Assembly (NCBI RefSeq): GCF_900114655.1
Contig: NZ_FOTT01000014.1
Span: 16,074-80,073 of the forward strand
From: Candidatus Frackibacter sp. WG13
Lineage (GTDB): Bacteria > Bacillota > Halanaerobiia > Halobacteroidales > Acetohalobiaceae
Direction of reading: 5' to 3'
Length of the DNA: 64,000 nt
The notes beneath the pieces were generated by a model that saw only the letters and a program-made list of their open reading frames with translations, had not been told where the DNA came from and did not search any database. Below are positions 51,151 through 60,948 of this stretch, one piece after another. The position numbers and the translations under genes are program-made. Positions within the stretch are counted from its first letter, which is position 1. The number at the start of each line of letters is the position of its first letter.

Positions 51151-51939
51151 ATGGGCGACAAGAATATTGAAGTATTATTAGTAGATGATAACAAAGAATT
51201 CTGCCAATTAGTCAAAGAATTTATTGACGAACAAGAAGGGATGGAGGTAGTAGGAGTAGGTAATAATGGATTAGAGGCTGTAGATTTAATTGATGAGAAA
51301 GATCCTGATGTTGTAGTCTTAGATATTATTATGCCACATTTAGATGGGGTAGGGGTTTTAGAAGAGTTAAATAGCAATGGAAAGATTAATGACTTAAAAG
51401 TAATTATGTTGACTGCCTTTGGTCAAGAAGAATTGACCCAGCGAGTAGTAGAGTTAGGAGCTAACTATTATATATTAAAACCATTTGATTTGGATAAATT
51501 GGTAAATAGAATTAAACAGTTAATGAATCCGATCTCTAAAAAGGGTGGATTAACTGCTAGTGCAAATACAGGTCAAAATAAGAGTCAGAATTTAGATATT
51601 AGAATTACTGATATTATGCATCAAATTGGTGTTCCTGCTCATATTAAGGGTTATCTATACTTGCGAGAAGCAATTAGTATGGTAGTTGAAGAAGTAGAAT
51701 TATTAGGTGCGATTACTAAGGAGTTATATCCTTTAGTTGCTCGTAAGTTTAACACAACTCCAAGTCGAGTTGAACGTGCTATTCGCCATGCGATTGAAGT
51801 GTCTTGGGAGCGAGGAAATACTGAAGCGATCAATAATCTATTTGGTCATTCTGTAACCACAGCTAGCGGGAAACCGACAAATTCACAATTTATTGCTAAG
51901 ATTGCTGATAAGCTAAGACTAGAGTTACGAGCAGGGTAG
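51151..51939 (+). CDS. spo0A: Sporulation master regulator Spo0A
   Basis: A response regulator, 262 residues. Receiver domain: [20 protein letters not shown] (acidic pocket), [20 protein letters not shown] (phospho-Asp), VIMLTAFGQ and [12 protein letters not shown]. The C-terminal DNA-binding domain is the sporulation type: [40 protein letters not shown] (recognition helix) and [29 protein letters not shown] precedes the ATG. The order spoIVB-spo0A is conserved. A very strong terminator isolates it from the next operon. Confidence 0.97.
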   Translation: MGDKNIEVLLVDDNKEFCQLVKEFIDEQEGMEVVGVGNNGLEAVDLIDEKDPDVVVLDIIMPHLDGVGVLEELNSNGKINDLKVIMLTAFGQEELTQRVVELGANYYILKPFDLDKLVNRIKQLMNPISKKGGLTASANTGQNKSQNLDIRITDIMHQIGVPAHIKGYLYLREAISMVVEEVELLGAITKELYPLVARKFNTTPSRVERAIRHAIEVSWERGNTEAINNLFGHSVTTASGKPTNSQFIAKIADKLRLELRAG

Positions 51940-51967
51940 TAGAGTAAAGAATTTAATATTAATTTTT

Positions 51968-52011
51968 AAAGGCTAAACGTTGACTAAATGTCAACGTTTA
52001 GCCTTTTTTTT
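51968..52011 (+). terminator. Terminator behind spo0A
   Basis: AAAGGCTAAACGTTGAC pairs perfectly with GTCAACGTTTAGCCTTT (17 bp, TAAAT loop), with a run of T. It is the longest perfect stem in the window. Confidence 0.95.
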
Positions 52012-52115
52012 ATAGCCACACCACTTTTTACTTTAAAATGTAGTTTTTTAAGGCGGTATTATAATAAATTAAGAAGTATATACTAAAAGTGAAATTAGCT
52101 TGGAGGGACTCAATT

Positions 52116-53234
52116 ATGGAGATAGAAGGTACTTTAAAGTTAGGTAGAAAGACTAAAGAATTAGTCAAAAGGCTGAATGGTGAGGAGATAGTAGTTATTG
52201 ACCATAAGGATATTGATGAATTAGCGGCAAATTCTTTAATCAATAAAGGAGTTAAAGTCGTTATTAATGCTAACTCTTCAATTACAGGGAAGTATCCTAA
52301 TTTAGGTCCTGAAAAGTTAGTGGAAAATGGGGTGCTCCTATTGGACGAAGTAGGTTCTAATATATTTATGAATCTAAGTGATGGGGATAGGGTTCATATA
52401 AAAGATAATAAAGTTATTAAGGAAGGAATAAGAATAGCTAAAGGGACGATATTAAGTGAAGAACGATTAAATACGATGTTAAAAGAAAGTAAAGAAAATT
52501 TAGAAAACGAATTAGAAAAGTTCATTGAAAATACGTTAGAATATGCTAAAAAAGAGAAGGATATAATATTAGGCTTAAAAATTCCTAAAATAGATACAGA
52601 TATTAAAGGGGAACATGTATTAATTGTAGTTCGAGGTCAGAATTATAAAGAAGATTTAGAAACAATCAGTTTATATATTAAAGAGTTAAGACCGATTTTA
52701 ATTGGAGTTGATGGAGGGGCCGATGCTTTATTAGAATTTGGCTTTAAACCAGATATAATTATTGGTGATATGGATAGTGTTAGTGATAATGCATTACAGA
52801 TAGGTTCAGAAATAATTGTGCATGCCTATCCTGATGGACGAGCGCCAGGCTTAGAAAGAGTTAGAAATTTAAATTTAGAAGCAAAGAAGTTTCCGGCTCC
52901 TGGGACTAGTGAAGATATCGCGATGTTACTGGCTTATGAAAAAGGAGCTGAACTAATAACCGCAGTTGGGACTCATTCCAATATGATAGATTTTTTAGAG
53001 AAAGGTCGTGCTGGCATGGCTAGTACATTTTTAGCTAGATTAAAGGTAGGTAACAAATTAGTAGATGCCAAGGGAGTTAATAAGCTTTATAATAGTCGTT
53101 TGCAGCCTAGACATATTTTGCAGATCTTATTCGCGGCTTTAATTCCAATAGTAGTTATTTTAACAGTTGCTCCACTAATGCAACAGATGATGCGTTTATT
53201 ATTAATTAAGTTGAGGCTTAGCTTAGGTTTTTAA
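52116..53234 (+). CDS. steA: SteA-like protein (thiamin-pyrophosphokinase fold)
   Basis: About 372 residues. ATG 52116 (MEIEGTLKLGRKTKELVKRL) is preferred because GGAGGG lies 8 bp upstream. The N-terminal part holds IVVIDHKDIDELAANSLINK and VVINANSSITGKYPNLGP; the core is TPK-like (PILIGVDGGADALLEFGFKP, DIIIGDMDSVSDNAL). It ends in a hydrophobic segment (HILQILFAALIPIVVILTVA). The family is known from actinobacteria, where SteA and SteB act at the division septum. Here the partner SteB-like gene follows, 23 bp away. Confidence 0.82.
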   Translation: MEIEGTLKLGRKTKELVKRLNGEEIVVIDHKDIDELAANSLINKGVKVVINANSSITGKYPNLGPEKLVENGVLLLDEVGSNIFMNLSDGDRVHIKDNKVIKEGIRIAKGTILSEERLNTMLKESKENLENELEKFIENTLEYAKKEKDIILGLKIPKIDTDIKGEHVLIVVRGQNYKEDLETISLYIKELRPILIGVDGGADALLEFGFKPDIIIGDMDSVSDNALQIGSEIIVHAYPDGRAPGLERVRNLNLEAKKFPAPGTSEDIAMLLAYEKGAELITAVGTHSNMIDFLEKGRAGMASTFLARLKVGNKLVDAKGVNKLYNSRLQPRHILQILFAALIPIVVILTVAPLMQQMMRLLLIKLRLSLGF

Positions 53235-53257
53235 ATGTAGAAGGGAGAATACTAAGT

Positions 53258-53869
53258 ATGGTAATTGACCTCAGATACCAAATAGTAACTATAGTAATTA
53301 TCTTCTTAACTTTAGGGATTGGCATCTTGATTGGTAGCTCCATGGTTGGGCAAGAAGGCTTAATTAACCAACAGAAGGAACTAATTAATCGATTAGAAGT
53401 AGAATTTACTCGCTTGCGGCAAAATAATCGCCAATTTCAAGATAAGATCAATAATTTGCAAGCTAAATTAGAAAGGAGTAATCAATTTCAAAAGAAGGTA
53501 TTTCCACTAGTTATTAAAGACCGAATTAATGGTAGTAAAGTCTTAATAACCTACAGTAAAGGAGAATTCAAATCACAGGCGGAGGAATTGAGTAATATTT
53601 TAAAGGTGGCGGGTAGTCAAAAGGTCTTTATTGAACCTTTAGAGCTTTTAAAAAAAGAGAAGGGTTTAACTTCTTATGACTATTTAATCTATTTAGGTAC
53701 TAAAGAAATATTCCGCAAAGAAAAGATTAAGGAAAGGTTCAGAAGTTTATTTAAGAAGGTAACTTATTTGTCTAATAGTATTATTGGACCCAAACCTAAA
53801 TTAATGGATTATATTCTAAAATTAAGTGATGACTTAAAAGCAAGTGGGGGGGTTCAGTTTGAAGAGTAA
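53258..53869 (+). CDS. steB: SteB-like / DUF3186 (copper transporter MctB) protein
   Basis: 203 residues. A single N-terminal membrane helix (YQIVTIVIIFLTLGIGILIG) with the family start VIDLRYQ, then GSSMVGQEGLINQQKELINR and a coiled coil, then a Rossmann-like domain (GSKVLITYSKGEFKSQAEEL). It is shorter than the roughly 310-residue mycobacterial MctB. The name copper transporter comes from those proteins; next to a SteA homologue, a septum or envelope role is likelier. Confidence 0.75.
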   Translation: MVIDLRYQIVTIVIIFLTLGIGILIGSSMVGQEGLINQQKELINRLEVEFTRLRQNNRQFQDKINNLQAKLERSNQFQKKVFPLVIKDRINGSKVLITYSKGEFKSQAEELSNILKVAGSQKVFIEPLELLKKEKGLTSYDYLIYLGTKEIFRKEKIKERFRSLFKKVTYLSNSIIGPKPKLMDYILKLSDDLKASGGVQFEE

Positions 53870-54542
53870 TAATGAGGTAACGGTTCTAGTTCCGGCTTAT
53901 AATGAAGAAAGTAGAATTAAAGCTACCATCTTAGCCTTACAAAAGTTATCAGCAGTTAAAGAAATTATAGTAATCAATGATGGTTCAACTGATAGAACAG
54001 CTCAAATGGTAGACGAGACAGAGGCTATACTGTTAAATCTTAAACTTAATCATGGTAAAGGTGATGCTTTAAATGCAGGGTTAAATATAGCTAAAGGAGA
54101 GATTATTGCTTTAATAGATGCAGATTTAGAAGAGAGTGCCAAAGAATTGCAGAAATTATTAATACCTGTCTTAAAAAAGAGAGTTGATATGACAATTGCT
54201 AAGTTTCCTCCAGCCAAAAGAAAAGGTGGATTTGGTTTAGTAACTAATTTGGCTAAATTAGGGTTAGAATTATTTACTGGTTTAGAATTTGAATCGCCAC
54301 TTTCTGGACAAAGGGTATTGACTAGGGAAGTGATAGATTATTTGGGTGAATTTAAATCAGGCTTTGGGGTGGAAGTAGCAATGACTATTCAAGTATTACG
54401 AGGTGGTTTTGAGGTTGAAGAAATTCCGGTAAATATGGGACATCGCGAAACTGGGAGGGATTGGGCCGGTTTTAAACATAGAGGTCGCCAATTTATTGAT
54501 GTGTTAACTGTCTTTTTTTCGCAACTTAGAGGTGAAAGATAA
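53859..54542 (+). CDS. Family 2 glycosyltransferase
   Basis: About 227 residues. TTG 53859 is likely, 6 bp behind GGGGGGG and overlapping the previous stop; GTG 53844 is the alternative. EVTVLVPAYNEESRIKATIL is the GT2 start. IIVINDGSTDRTAQM and ALIDADLEESAKEL give the Asp residues that bind UDP and metal. SPLSGQRVLTREVIDYLGEF and GFGVEVAMTIQVLRGGFEVE follow. The product GHRETGRDWAGFKHRGRQF resembles dolichol-phosphate-glucose synthase-like enzymes. It overlaps the next gene by 1 bp; acceptor unknown. Confidence 0.88.
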   Translation: MKSNNEVTVLVPAYNEESRIKATILALQKLSAVKEIIVINDGSTDRTAQMVDETEAILLNLKLNHGKGDALNAGLNIAKGEIIALIDADLEESAKELQKLLIPVLKKRVDMTIAKFPPAKRKGGFGLVTNLAKLGLELFTGLEFESPLSGQRVLTREVIDYLGEFKSGFGVEVAMTIQVLRGGFEVEEIPVNMGHRETGRDWAGFKHRGRQFIDVLTVFFSQLRGER

Positions 54543-55354
54543 TGTTATATTTATTAGCTATAACTATGTTATTAACTTATATCGGTTATCCAATTGTAAA
54601 AAGGATTCTATGTAAATTTAATCTAGTCTCGGTTAATTATTTAGGGCATAAGATTATTTTGGGGTATGGATTATTATTAGGGATTAATTCCATTATTATC
54701 TTAATTGTTGGTCAGAAATTAAATCTTTATTCAAAGGAAGTAACTATTTCATTTATATTTTTAACTATTACTGTTACTATGGTTGGTCTACTTGATGATT
54801 ATTTTGGAAGTGAAGGAAGTAGGGGATTTAAAGGACATTTTAGTAAATTCTTATATCAATTTCAAGTTACTACTGGTTTTTTAAAAGCCGTAATTATCAG
54901 CGTAGTATCTTTTTTGATTATAAATAGATTAGAAAGCAATATTATATTGTTAATAATTAATTTTTTGCTATTAGTTCTGATGACTAATTTTATTAATTTA
55001 CTCGATTTGCGTCCTGGACGAGCTATAAAAGGCTTTCTGCTTTTAACTTCAGGAATTATGTTAATAGCTAATTCCTTATTTAGAGATTTATTGTTGCCAC
55101 TTTTATTAATGGCCATAATCTTATTACCATATGACTTAAGAGAAAAGGCGATGTTAGGTGATGTCGGTTCCAACTTGTTAGGAGCATTCTTAGGTTTGAG
55201 TTTGGTAATTAATTTAGGTATTACTTATAAACTAATTATAGTTACAGCTTTAATTATAGTTCATATTTATGCTGAAAGAGTTTCATTAACTAAATTGATT
55301 GCTAGAAACAGAATTTTAGATTATATAGATAAGTTAGGGAGAAGAAAGATTTAA
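54542..55354 (+). CDS. MraY/WecA-like glycosyl-phosphotransferase with altered motifs
   Basis: 270 residues and about eight to nine membrane helices. It keeps three Asp landmarks of the polyprenyl-phosphate transferases: VGLLDDYFGSEGSRGFKGHF, TNFINLLDLRPGRAIKGF and AMLGDVGSNLLGAFLGLSL. The second departs from the usual NLxDGLDGLA (DLRPGRA instead), and the C-terminal His motif of MraY is absent. It is therefore not MraY; it probably makes or uses another lipid-linked sugar with the adjacent GT2. It overlaps that gene (TAATG). It ends an operon that began at steA. Confidence 0.8.
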   Translation: MLYLLAITMLLTYIGYPIVKRILCKFNLVSVNYLGHKIILGYGLLLGINSIIILIVGQKLNLYSKEVTISFIFLTITVTMVGLLDDYFGSEGSRGFKGHFSKFLYQFQVTTGFLKAVIISVVSFLIINRLESNIILLIINFLLLVLMTNFINLLDLRPGRAIKGFLLLTSGIMLIANSLFRDLLLPLLLMAIILLPYDLREKAMLGDVGSNLLGAFLGLSLVINLGITYKLIIVTALIIVHIYAERVSLTKLIARNRILDYIDKLGRRKI

Positions 55355-55365
55355 TTTGCAATATT

Positions 55366-55411
55366 ATTCATGCAATGAATTGCAGCGTGCATTATTTTGC
55401 AGGAAAATAAT
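55366..55411 (+). promoter_or_regulatory. Two palindromes, candidate enhancer for the sigma-54 promoter
   Basis: ATTCAT-GCA-ATGAAT (55366-55380) and ATTATTTT-GCAGG-AAAATAAT (55391-55411), both perfect, lie 140-185 bp upstream of the -24/-12 element. The segment 55357-55402 also carries TGCA five times. This is the expected place for a sigma-54 activator site. Confidence 0.45.
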
Positions 55412-55550
55412 CTTGATTTTACTTAGTTTTTCTATGACATAATGGTACTTATTTCTTAGAGTGCTATATAAAGGTTTACTCTTTAAGGATTATAGCTAAA
55501 AATAAAGAAAAATAGATTAATTTAAATAATTTTGCGAAAATTCAAAACCT

Positions 55551-55566
55551 AGGCATGAAGCTTGCA
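55551..55566 (+). promoter_or_regulatory. Sigma-54 (SigL) -24/-12 promoter of ptb-bcd-buk
   Basis: AGGCAT-GAAGC-TTGCA fits TGGCAC-N5-TTGCA, with the invariant GG and GC exactly 10 bp apart. It lies 57 bp before the ptb start. The bkd operon (ptb-bcd-buk-lpd-bkd) is SigL/BkdR controlled in Bacillus subtilis, which supports the call. Confidence 0.65.
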
Positions 55567-55622
55567 ATATTAATAAAGTGAAATGAAGTAAGGAGATTAG
55601 TTGGATTAAGGAGGTAACCAAG

Positions 55623-56534
55623 GTGATAACAGATTTTAAGAAATTAATAAGTTTAGTTAAAGAAAGTGATAAAGTAAGTAAGATGACAGTGGCTGCTCCT
55701 TATGATAAAGAGACTCTAAAAGCTATTAAATTAGCTAAAGAGGAGAACATAACTGAATCAATTTTAGTTGGTGAGAAGAAAAGGATATTATCTACGGCGA
55801 GAGAAGTTGGGTTGGAGATTGATAAAGGCAAGATAATTAATTGTCAAGATAATAATTCAGCTGCCCAAGAAGCAGTAAAGTTAGTTAGTGAAGGGGAAGC
55901 AGACTTTGTTATGAAAGGATTACTTAGTACTTCTGCTTTATTAAAAGCTGTTTTGAATAAGAGAGCGGGCTTAAGAACTAATCAGTTATTAAGTTATGTA
56001 GCAGTTTTAGATATTCCCTCGCTTGACAGGTTATTAGTTATGACAGACCCTGCTATGAATATTAAACCTGACCTATCAGAAAAAGTGCAGATTACAGAGA
56101 ATGCAATTCTTGTTGCTAAAGCTTTAGGAATTATAAAACCTAAAGTTGCAGCAGTAGCAGCGGTAGAAAAGGTAAATCCGAAGATGCCAGTTACTTTAGA
56201 TGCAGCCTTATTAGCAAAGATGGGGGATAGAGGACAGATAAAAGATGCTTTAATTGATGGTCCTTTAGCCTTTGATAATGCAATTAGTATGGAAGCTAAA
56301 GATGTAAAAGGAATTGAGAGTGAGGTAGCTGGACAAGCAGATATAATAGTGGTACCTAATATAGAAGTAGGCAATGTACTTTATAAGTCATTAACTCATT
56401 TAGCTGAAACAACAATTGCTGGAACTGTGATTGGTGCTACAGCTCCAGTAGTACTCTCTTCAAGGGCTGATAATTATCGTAATAAATTTAATTCTATTGT
56501 ATTAGGGAAGGTAGTTGCGCAACACCATAGTTAA
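55623..56534 (+). CDS. ptb: Phosphate butyryltransferase
   Basis: Converts (branched) acyl-CoA and phosphate to acyl phosphate and CoA. 303 residues, GTG start with AAGGAGGT 7 bp upstream. KMTVAAPYDKETLKAIKLAK, ADFVMKGLLSTSALLKAVLN, VMTDPAMNIKPDLSEKVQI and GALAFDNAISMEA-like GPLAFDNAISMEAKDVKGIE are family motifs. It heads ptb-bcd-buk. With bcd it probably acts on isobutyryl-, isovaleryl- and 2-methylbutyryl-CoA. Confidence 0.94.
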   Translation: MITDFKKLISLVKESDKVSKMTVAAPYDKETLKAIKLAKEENITESILVGEKKRILSTAREVGLEIDKGKIINCQDNNSAAQEAVKLVSEGEADFVMKGLLSTSALLKAVLNKRAGLRTNQLLSYVAVLDIPSLDRLLVMTDPAMNIKPDLSEKVQITENAILVAKALGIIKPKVAAVAAVEKVNPKMPVTLDAALLAKMGDRGQIKDALIDGPLAFDNAISMEAKDVKGIESEVAGQADIIVVPNIEVGNVLYKSLTHLAETTIAGTVIGATAPVVLSSRADNYRNKFNSIVLGKVVAQHHS

Positions 56535-56584
56535 TAATTTGTAGTTAATTAATATATAAAATATCAAAAGGAGGTATAATAATT

Positions 56585-57658
56585 ATGAATAAGTTTGAGT
56601 ACTTGGAAAAGTATGATTATGAACAGGTGGTATTTGTACAGGAGAAGGAGTCAGGATTAAAAGCGATAATCTGTGTGCATGATACTACTTTAGGTCCAGC
56701 ACTAGGCGGAACTAGAATGTGGAATTATGAAGATGAGGACGATGCTTTATTAGATGGATTACGTTTGTCACGGGGGATGACTTATAAGAATGCGGCTATG
56801 GGACTTAATTTAGGTGGAGGAAAGACAGTAATTATTGGTGATGCCCGTAAGGATAAGAATGAGGAGATGTTTAGAGCTTTTGGGCGATATGTTGATAGTT
56901 TAGGTGGACGTTATATTACGGCTGAAGATGTAGGGATTAATACTACGGATATGCTTCATGTAAAAGAAGAGACAGATTATGTGGGTGGATTACCTGGTCT
57001 AAGTGGAGACCCTTCACCTTTTACTGCTTATGGTACTTATTGTGGAATGAAAGCAGCAGCTAATAAGGCTTATGGTAGTGATTCATTAGCAGGAAAGAAG
57101 GTTACTGTACAGGGAGTTGGTCATGTTGGATACTACTTAGTTAAGCATTTACATGAGGAAGGTGCTGAAGTAGTAGTTGCTGATTTATACGAAGATAATC
57201 TAAAAAAGGTAGTTAATGATTTTGGAGTAAAAGTAGTAGATCCTGGTGATATTTATGGTGTAGATTGTGATATTTTTGCTCCAACAGCTTTAGGAGCAAT
57301 TATTAATGATGAAACATTAAAGGTATTAAAGTGCGATATTATAGCTGGTGCAGCTAATAATCAATTAAAAGGCCCGGAAAAACATGGAGTGTTATTAGAG
57401 GAAAAGAATATAATATATGCGCCAGATTATGTAATAAATGGTGGAGGAGTTATTAATGTTGCCGAAGAATTTAATAATAATGGCTATAATGCAGAACGTT
57501 CTAAGCGAAAAGTAGAAATGATTTATGATAAGATTCAGCGTGTATTTGAGATAGCAGATAGAGATAATATTCCGACATATAAAGCAGCAGATATAATGGC
57601 TGAAGAAAGGATTCAAAAATTAGCTAAGTTAAATAGCATTCGCAAGCCAAACAGATAA
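56585..57658 (+). CDS. bcd: Branched-chain amino acid (Leu/Val/Phe) dehydrogenase
   Basis: Reversibly deaminates leucine, valine or isoleucine to 2-oxo acids with NAD. 357 residues. [40 protein letters not shown] (catalytic Lys), [35 protein letters not shown] (NAD fold) and [20 protein letters not shown] are the standard elements. AAAGGAGGT precedes the ATG. It lies between ptb and buk in one operon. Confidence 0.94.
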   Translation: MNKFEYLEKYDYEQVVFVQEKESGLKAIICVHDTTLGPALGGTRMWNYEDEDDALLDGLRLSRGMTYKNAAMGLNLGGGKTVIIGDARKDKNEEMFRAFGRYVDSLGGRYITAEDVGINTTDMLHVKEETDYVGGLPGLSGDPSPFTAYGTYCGMKAAANKAYGSDSLAGKKVTVQGVGHVGYYLVKHLHEEGAEVVVADLYEDNLKKVVNDFGVKVVDPGDIYGVDCDIFAPTALGAIINDETLKVLKCDIIAGAANNQLKGPEKHGVLLEEKNIIYAPDYVINGGGVINVAEEFNNNGYNAERSKRKVEMIYDKIQRVFEIADRDNIPTYKAADIMAEERIQKLAKLNSIRKPNR

Positions 57659-57678
57659 TATTGAGGAGGAATTAGAGA

Positions 57679-58770
57679 ATGGACAAGTTTAAAGTTTTAA
57701 CAATTAATCCTGGTTCAACTTCAACTAAACTTGCTATTTATGAAGGGGAAGAAGCAACTTTAGAAGTGAGTATTGAGCATGCTTCAGATGAAATTAAAGA
57801 TTATGAAAGGATAACAGATCAATTTGAATTCCGGAAAAGAGTTATTCTAAAGAATCTTAAGGGTAAAGGTGTAGAATTGGATGAATTAGATGCTATTTCT
57901 GCCCGGGGCGGCTTATTAAAGCCGATCCCTGGCGGAACTTATGAAGTGAACCAACCTATGCTAGAGGATTTAAAAGTCGGGATTTTAGGGGAACACGCTT
58001 CTAATTTAGGTGGTATGATTGCTAATGAGATTGCAGAACAATATGAGATTCCAGCCTATATTGTAGATCCAGTAGTAGTTGATGAATTAGAGCCGATTGC
58101 TAGAGTTTCAGGTCATCCTAAATTTGAGCGGACATCTATTTTCCATGCTTTGAATCAAAAAGCAATGGCTAGAAAAGCAGCAGATGAATTAGGAAGTGCT
58201 TATGAAGAATTGAATTTAATAGTTGCCCATTTAGGTGGAGGTATTTCTGTTGGGATTCATCAATCAGGAAGAGTGATTGATGTTAATAATGCTCTAGATG
58301 GAGAGGGTCCATTCTCACCAGAGAGAAGTGGGACATTACCGGTTGGCGCTTTAGTAAAAGTATGTTATTCTGGGGAATATGAAGAAGCTGAAATAAAGAA
58401 GATGATTGTGGGTCAAGGAGGATTGGTGGCTTATTGCGGTACTACTGATCTGAGAGATGTAGAAGAGATGATTGTGAACGGAGATGAAGAGGCTAAAAAG
58501 TATTGGGAAGCAATGGCTTATCAAGTAGCTAAAGAGATAGGAGCTGGGGCTACAGCACTAAAAGGTGATGTAGATGCTATCGTATTGACTGGAGGAATAG
58601 CTTATTCAGAGCGTTTTACTGCATTAATTAAAGATAAAGTAGAATTTATTGCACCACTTAAGATATATCCTGGTGAAAACGAATTGAAATCACTAGCTCA
58701 AGGTGCTTTAAGAGTGTTACGAGGCGAAGAGGAAGCTAAAGTCTATTTAGCCGATAACATTCGGGACTAG
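57679..58770 (+). CDS. buk: Butyrate kinase (branched-chain)
   Basis: Makes ATP from (branched) acyl phosphate. 363 residues, ASKHA fold. TINPGSTSTKLAIYEGEE, ARGGLLKPIPGGTYEVN, GEHASNLGGMIANEIAEQ, IVAHLGGGISVGIHQSGR and IVLTGGIAYSERFTALIKD are family signatures. RBS GAGGAGG precedes the ATG. Its stop (58768-58770) touches the stop of the convergent GGDEF-EAL gene without a single base between, and no terminator separates them. Confidence 0.95.
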   Translation: MDKFKVLTINPGSTSTKLAIYEGEEATLEVSIEHASDEIKDYERITDQFEFRKRVILKNLKGKGVELDELDAISARGGLLKPIPGGTYEVNQPMLEDLKVGILGEHASNLGGMIANEIAEQYEIPAYIVDPVVVDELEPIARVSGHPKFERTSIFHALNQKAMARKAADELGSAYEELNLIVAHLGGGISVGIHQSGRVIDVNNALDGEGPFSPERSGTLPVGALVKVCYSGEYEEAEIKKMIVGQGGLVAYCGTTDLRDVEEMIVNGDEEAKKYWEAMAYQVAKEIGAGATALKGDVDAIVLTGGIAYSERFTALIKDKVEFIAPLKIYPGENELKSLAQGALRVLRGEEEAKVYLADNIRD

Positions 58771-60663
58771 TTAAAGAGGTGTTAAAGATGCAGAAACTAA
58801 TAGCCCTTCTATCTTTTCAGCAGGTAATGGTCTTTCAAATAAGTAACCTTGTCCTATATTACAATCATTTTCTTTTAAGAAGGTTATTTGTTGTTCGGTT
58901 TCGATTCCTTCAGCTGTGACTTTAAAGTTTAGGTCATTACCCATAGTGATTATGGTCTTTGTAATAGCTGCTTTATTATAATCATCTATGATATTATGGA
59001 TAAAAGATTGGTCGATCTTTAAGTTATCTATCGGTAGTTGGTCAAGAATACTTAGTGATGAATATCCCGTGCCAAAATCATCAACTGCTATTTTAACACC
59101 TGTTTTCTTTAATCTGTTTAAAAGTAAAGTTAACTCTTCAATATTTTTCATTTTATTTTCAGTAATCTCTAATTCAAGACAACTAGGTTTAAGCTGAGTT
59201 TCATTTAATGTATTAGTAATCTGTTCTACAAAGTTTTCACTTTGAAATTGATGGGCTGATACATTTACAGCTATTGATATTGGTTCTAAACCTGCATGCT
59301 GCCAAATCTTATTTTGCTTACAAGCAGTACGTAAGACCCATTCTCCAATAGGCCTGATAAGTCCTGTCTCTTCTGCTATTGGGATAAACTCTGCAGGAGA
59401 AATAAAACCCAATTTAGGGTGATGCCAACGGAGTAAAGCTTCCATACCAATAATTTTACCTGTTTTTAAGTTAACTTGTGGTTGGTAGTAGATCGATAAT
59501 TCATTTTTGTCTAATGCTTTTCTTAGACCGTTTTCTAATTTACTTTTGCGCGAAAGCATTCTGTTTAGTTGGGAATTATAAAATTGATAATTATTTTTCC
59601 CTTTTTCTTTAACCGAATACATTGCTATATCGGCGTACTTAATTAGTGTTTCAGCTTCATCTCCATCTTTTGGATAAAGGCTGATACCAATACTAGGGGA
59701 AGTAAATATTTCATAATCTTCTACTATGAATGGTGAAGAAAATTCATCAATAATTCGTTCAGCAACCTTTCTAACTTGTTTTTTATTTATATTTTTCATT
59801 AGAATGACAAATTCATCTCCGCCAAGTCGAGCAACTATATCATGGTTGCGTATGCACTTAGCTAGTTTTTTAGCAACTTGTTGTAAGACAAGGTCTCCAA
59901 TATTATGTCCTATTGTATCATTGATCATTTTAAAACGGTCTAAATCAATAAATAAGATAGCTAGTATTTGATTATCTTCTTTAGCGTCAATGAGTGATTG
60001 TTTAAGTTGTTCATTTAATAAATTACGGTTGGGAAGATTAGTTAATGCATCATGATATGCCATGTGATGAATCTTTTCTTCTAATCTTTTGTTTTCAGTA
60101 ATATCTTTAACGATACAATAGACACCAATAATTTCGTTATCTACAGTCATAGGAAAATTCTTAACGCTGGTTTTAATATGATGACCATCCTTATGAATCA
60201 TAGTACATTCATAGGTCTGGGGTTTGCCATTGGTTGCTTCAGTAAAATGTTGTAATGTTTTCTTTAAATCTTTAAGAGTAAGTAATTGATGAAAATTCAT
60301 ACTAAGTATCTCATTAGCTTTATAACCAGATAATTTTTCAGCCTTAGGATTTACATGAGTGAAATTACCATTTAAGGCTATAGTAAAGACTGCATCTGGA
60401 TTATGCTCAAATATAGAATTGTAACGTTCCTTAATTTCTACCAATTTATTCTGTAATAATTGATTCTTCTTTTGTAATGGATTAGTCTGGTCTTTAGAGC
60501 CATCATATTGCTTAATAAGTAACAAAATACCTAAGAATATTAGTATACTTATTAATATTTCTAAGGTGTCAATTCTTTTATTATTTAAATAATGATAAAT
60601 ATTAAATCCTATAATTAGAAGAGAATTAATCATTACTATAATTATCTTTTTATTAAATTTCAT
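58771..60663 (-). CDS. PAS-GGDEF-EAL c-di-GMP turnover protein
   Basis: 630 residues on the minus strand. Two N-terminal membrane helices ([20 protein letters not shown] and [20 protein letters not shown]) are followed by a coiled coil, a PAS domain ([20 protein letters not shown]) with its C-terminal cap ([20 protein letters not shown]), GGDEF and EAL domains. The GGDEF motif is intact ([12 protein letters not shown]), and so is EAL ([11 protein letters not shown]), with [18 protein letters not shown] and LKIDQSFI present. Both activities, synthesis and hydrolysis of c-di-GMP, are therefore possible. RBS GAGGT lies 9-10 bases before the ATG. It is the only clear minus-strand gene here and lies between the two halves of the branched-chain pathway. 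Confidence 0.95.
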   Translation of the reverse strand: MKFNKKIIIVMINSLLIIGFNIYHYLNNKRIDTLEILISILIFLGILLLIKQYDGSKDQTNPLQKKNQLLQNKLVEIKERYNSIFEHNPDAVFTIALNGNFTHVNPKAEKLSGYKANEILSMNFHQLLTLKDLKKTLQHFTEATNGKPQTYECTMIHKDGHHIKTSVKNFPMTVDNEIIGVYCIVKDITENKRLEEKIHHMAYHDALTNLPNRNLLNEQLKQSLIDAKEDNQILAILFIDLDRFKMINDTIGHNIGDLVLQQVAKKLAKCIRNHDIVARLGGDEFVILMKNINKKQVRKVAERIIDEFSSPFIVEDYEIFTSPSIGISLYPKDGDEAETLIKYADIAMYSVKEKGKNNYQFYNSQLNRMLSRKSKLENGLRKALDKNELSIYYQPQVNLKTGKIIGMEALLRWHHPKLGFISPAEFIPIAEETGLIRPIGEWVLRTACKQNKIWQHAGLEPISIAVNVSAHQFQSENFVEQITNTLNETQLKPSCLELEITENKMKNIEELTLLLNRLKKTGVKIAVDDFGTGYSSLSILDQLPIDNLKIDQSFIHNIIDDYNKAAITKTIITMGNDLNFKVTAEGIETEQQITFLKENDCNIGQGYLFERPLPAEKIEGLLVSASLTPL

Positions 60664-60948
60664 TTTTATGATACCTCGCTTAAAAGTTATAATTAAACAT
60701 ACTATTTTCTATTTCGACATTTTAACTTTAATTCCTTGTTTTTACAGTGATTAATGTATAATGATTTAGTGTTGGGATTGTAGAAAAGTAGATTCATTAT
60801 TCCAAATATTAACTTATCTAAGTATAAATTGATATAAATTAAAGGATTTTAATGTATTTTTCGGGAATTAATTATAGGGTTATAAATAAAAGGTATAGAT
60901 GTAGTAATTAATCATAAAATCTTTTAAAACTAGGTGGTGAGTTAGTAA

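Noticed and set aside
55413..55443. Sigma-A promoter TTGATT-N19-CATAAT before ptb
   Set aside because: The spacing is too long and both hexamers are weak; the -24/-12 element at 55551 is much better.
58788..58920. Plus-strand ORF of about 43 codons behind buk ([10 protein letters not shown]...)
   Set aside because: It lies entirely antisense to the well-conserved EAL coding end and has no recognisable family. It is better explained as chance.
60736..60762. TTGTTT-N15-TATAAT as promoter of the P-loop gene
   Set aside because: The spacer is 15 bp and the -35 is poor. The gene start is almost 190 bp away, so I do not list it.
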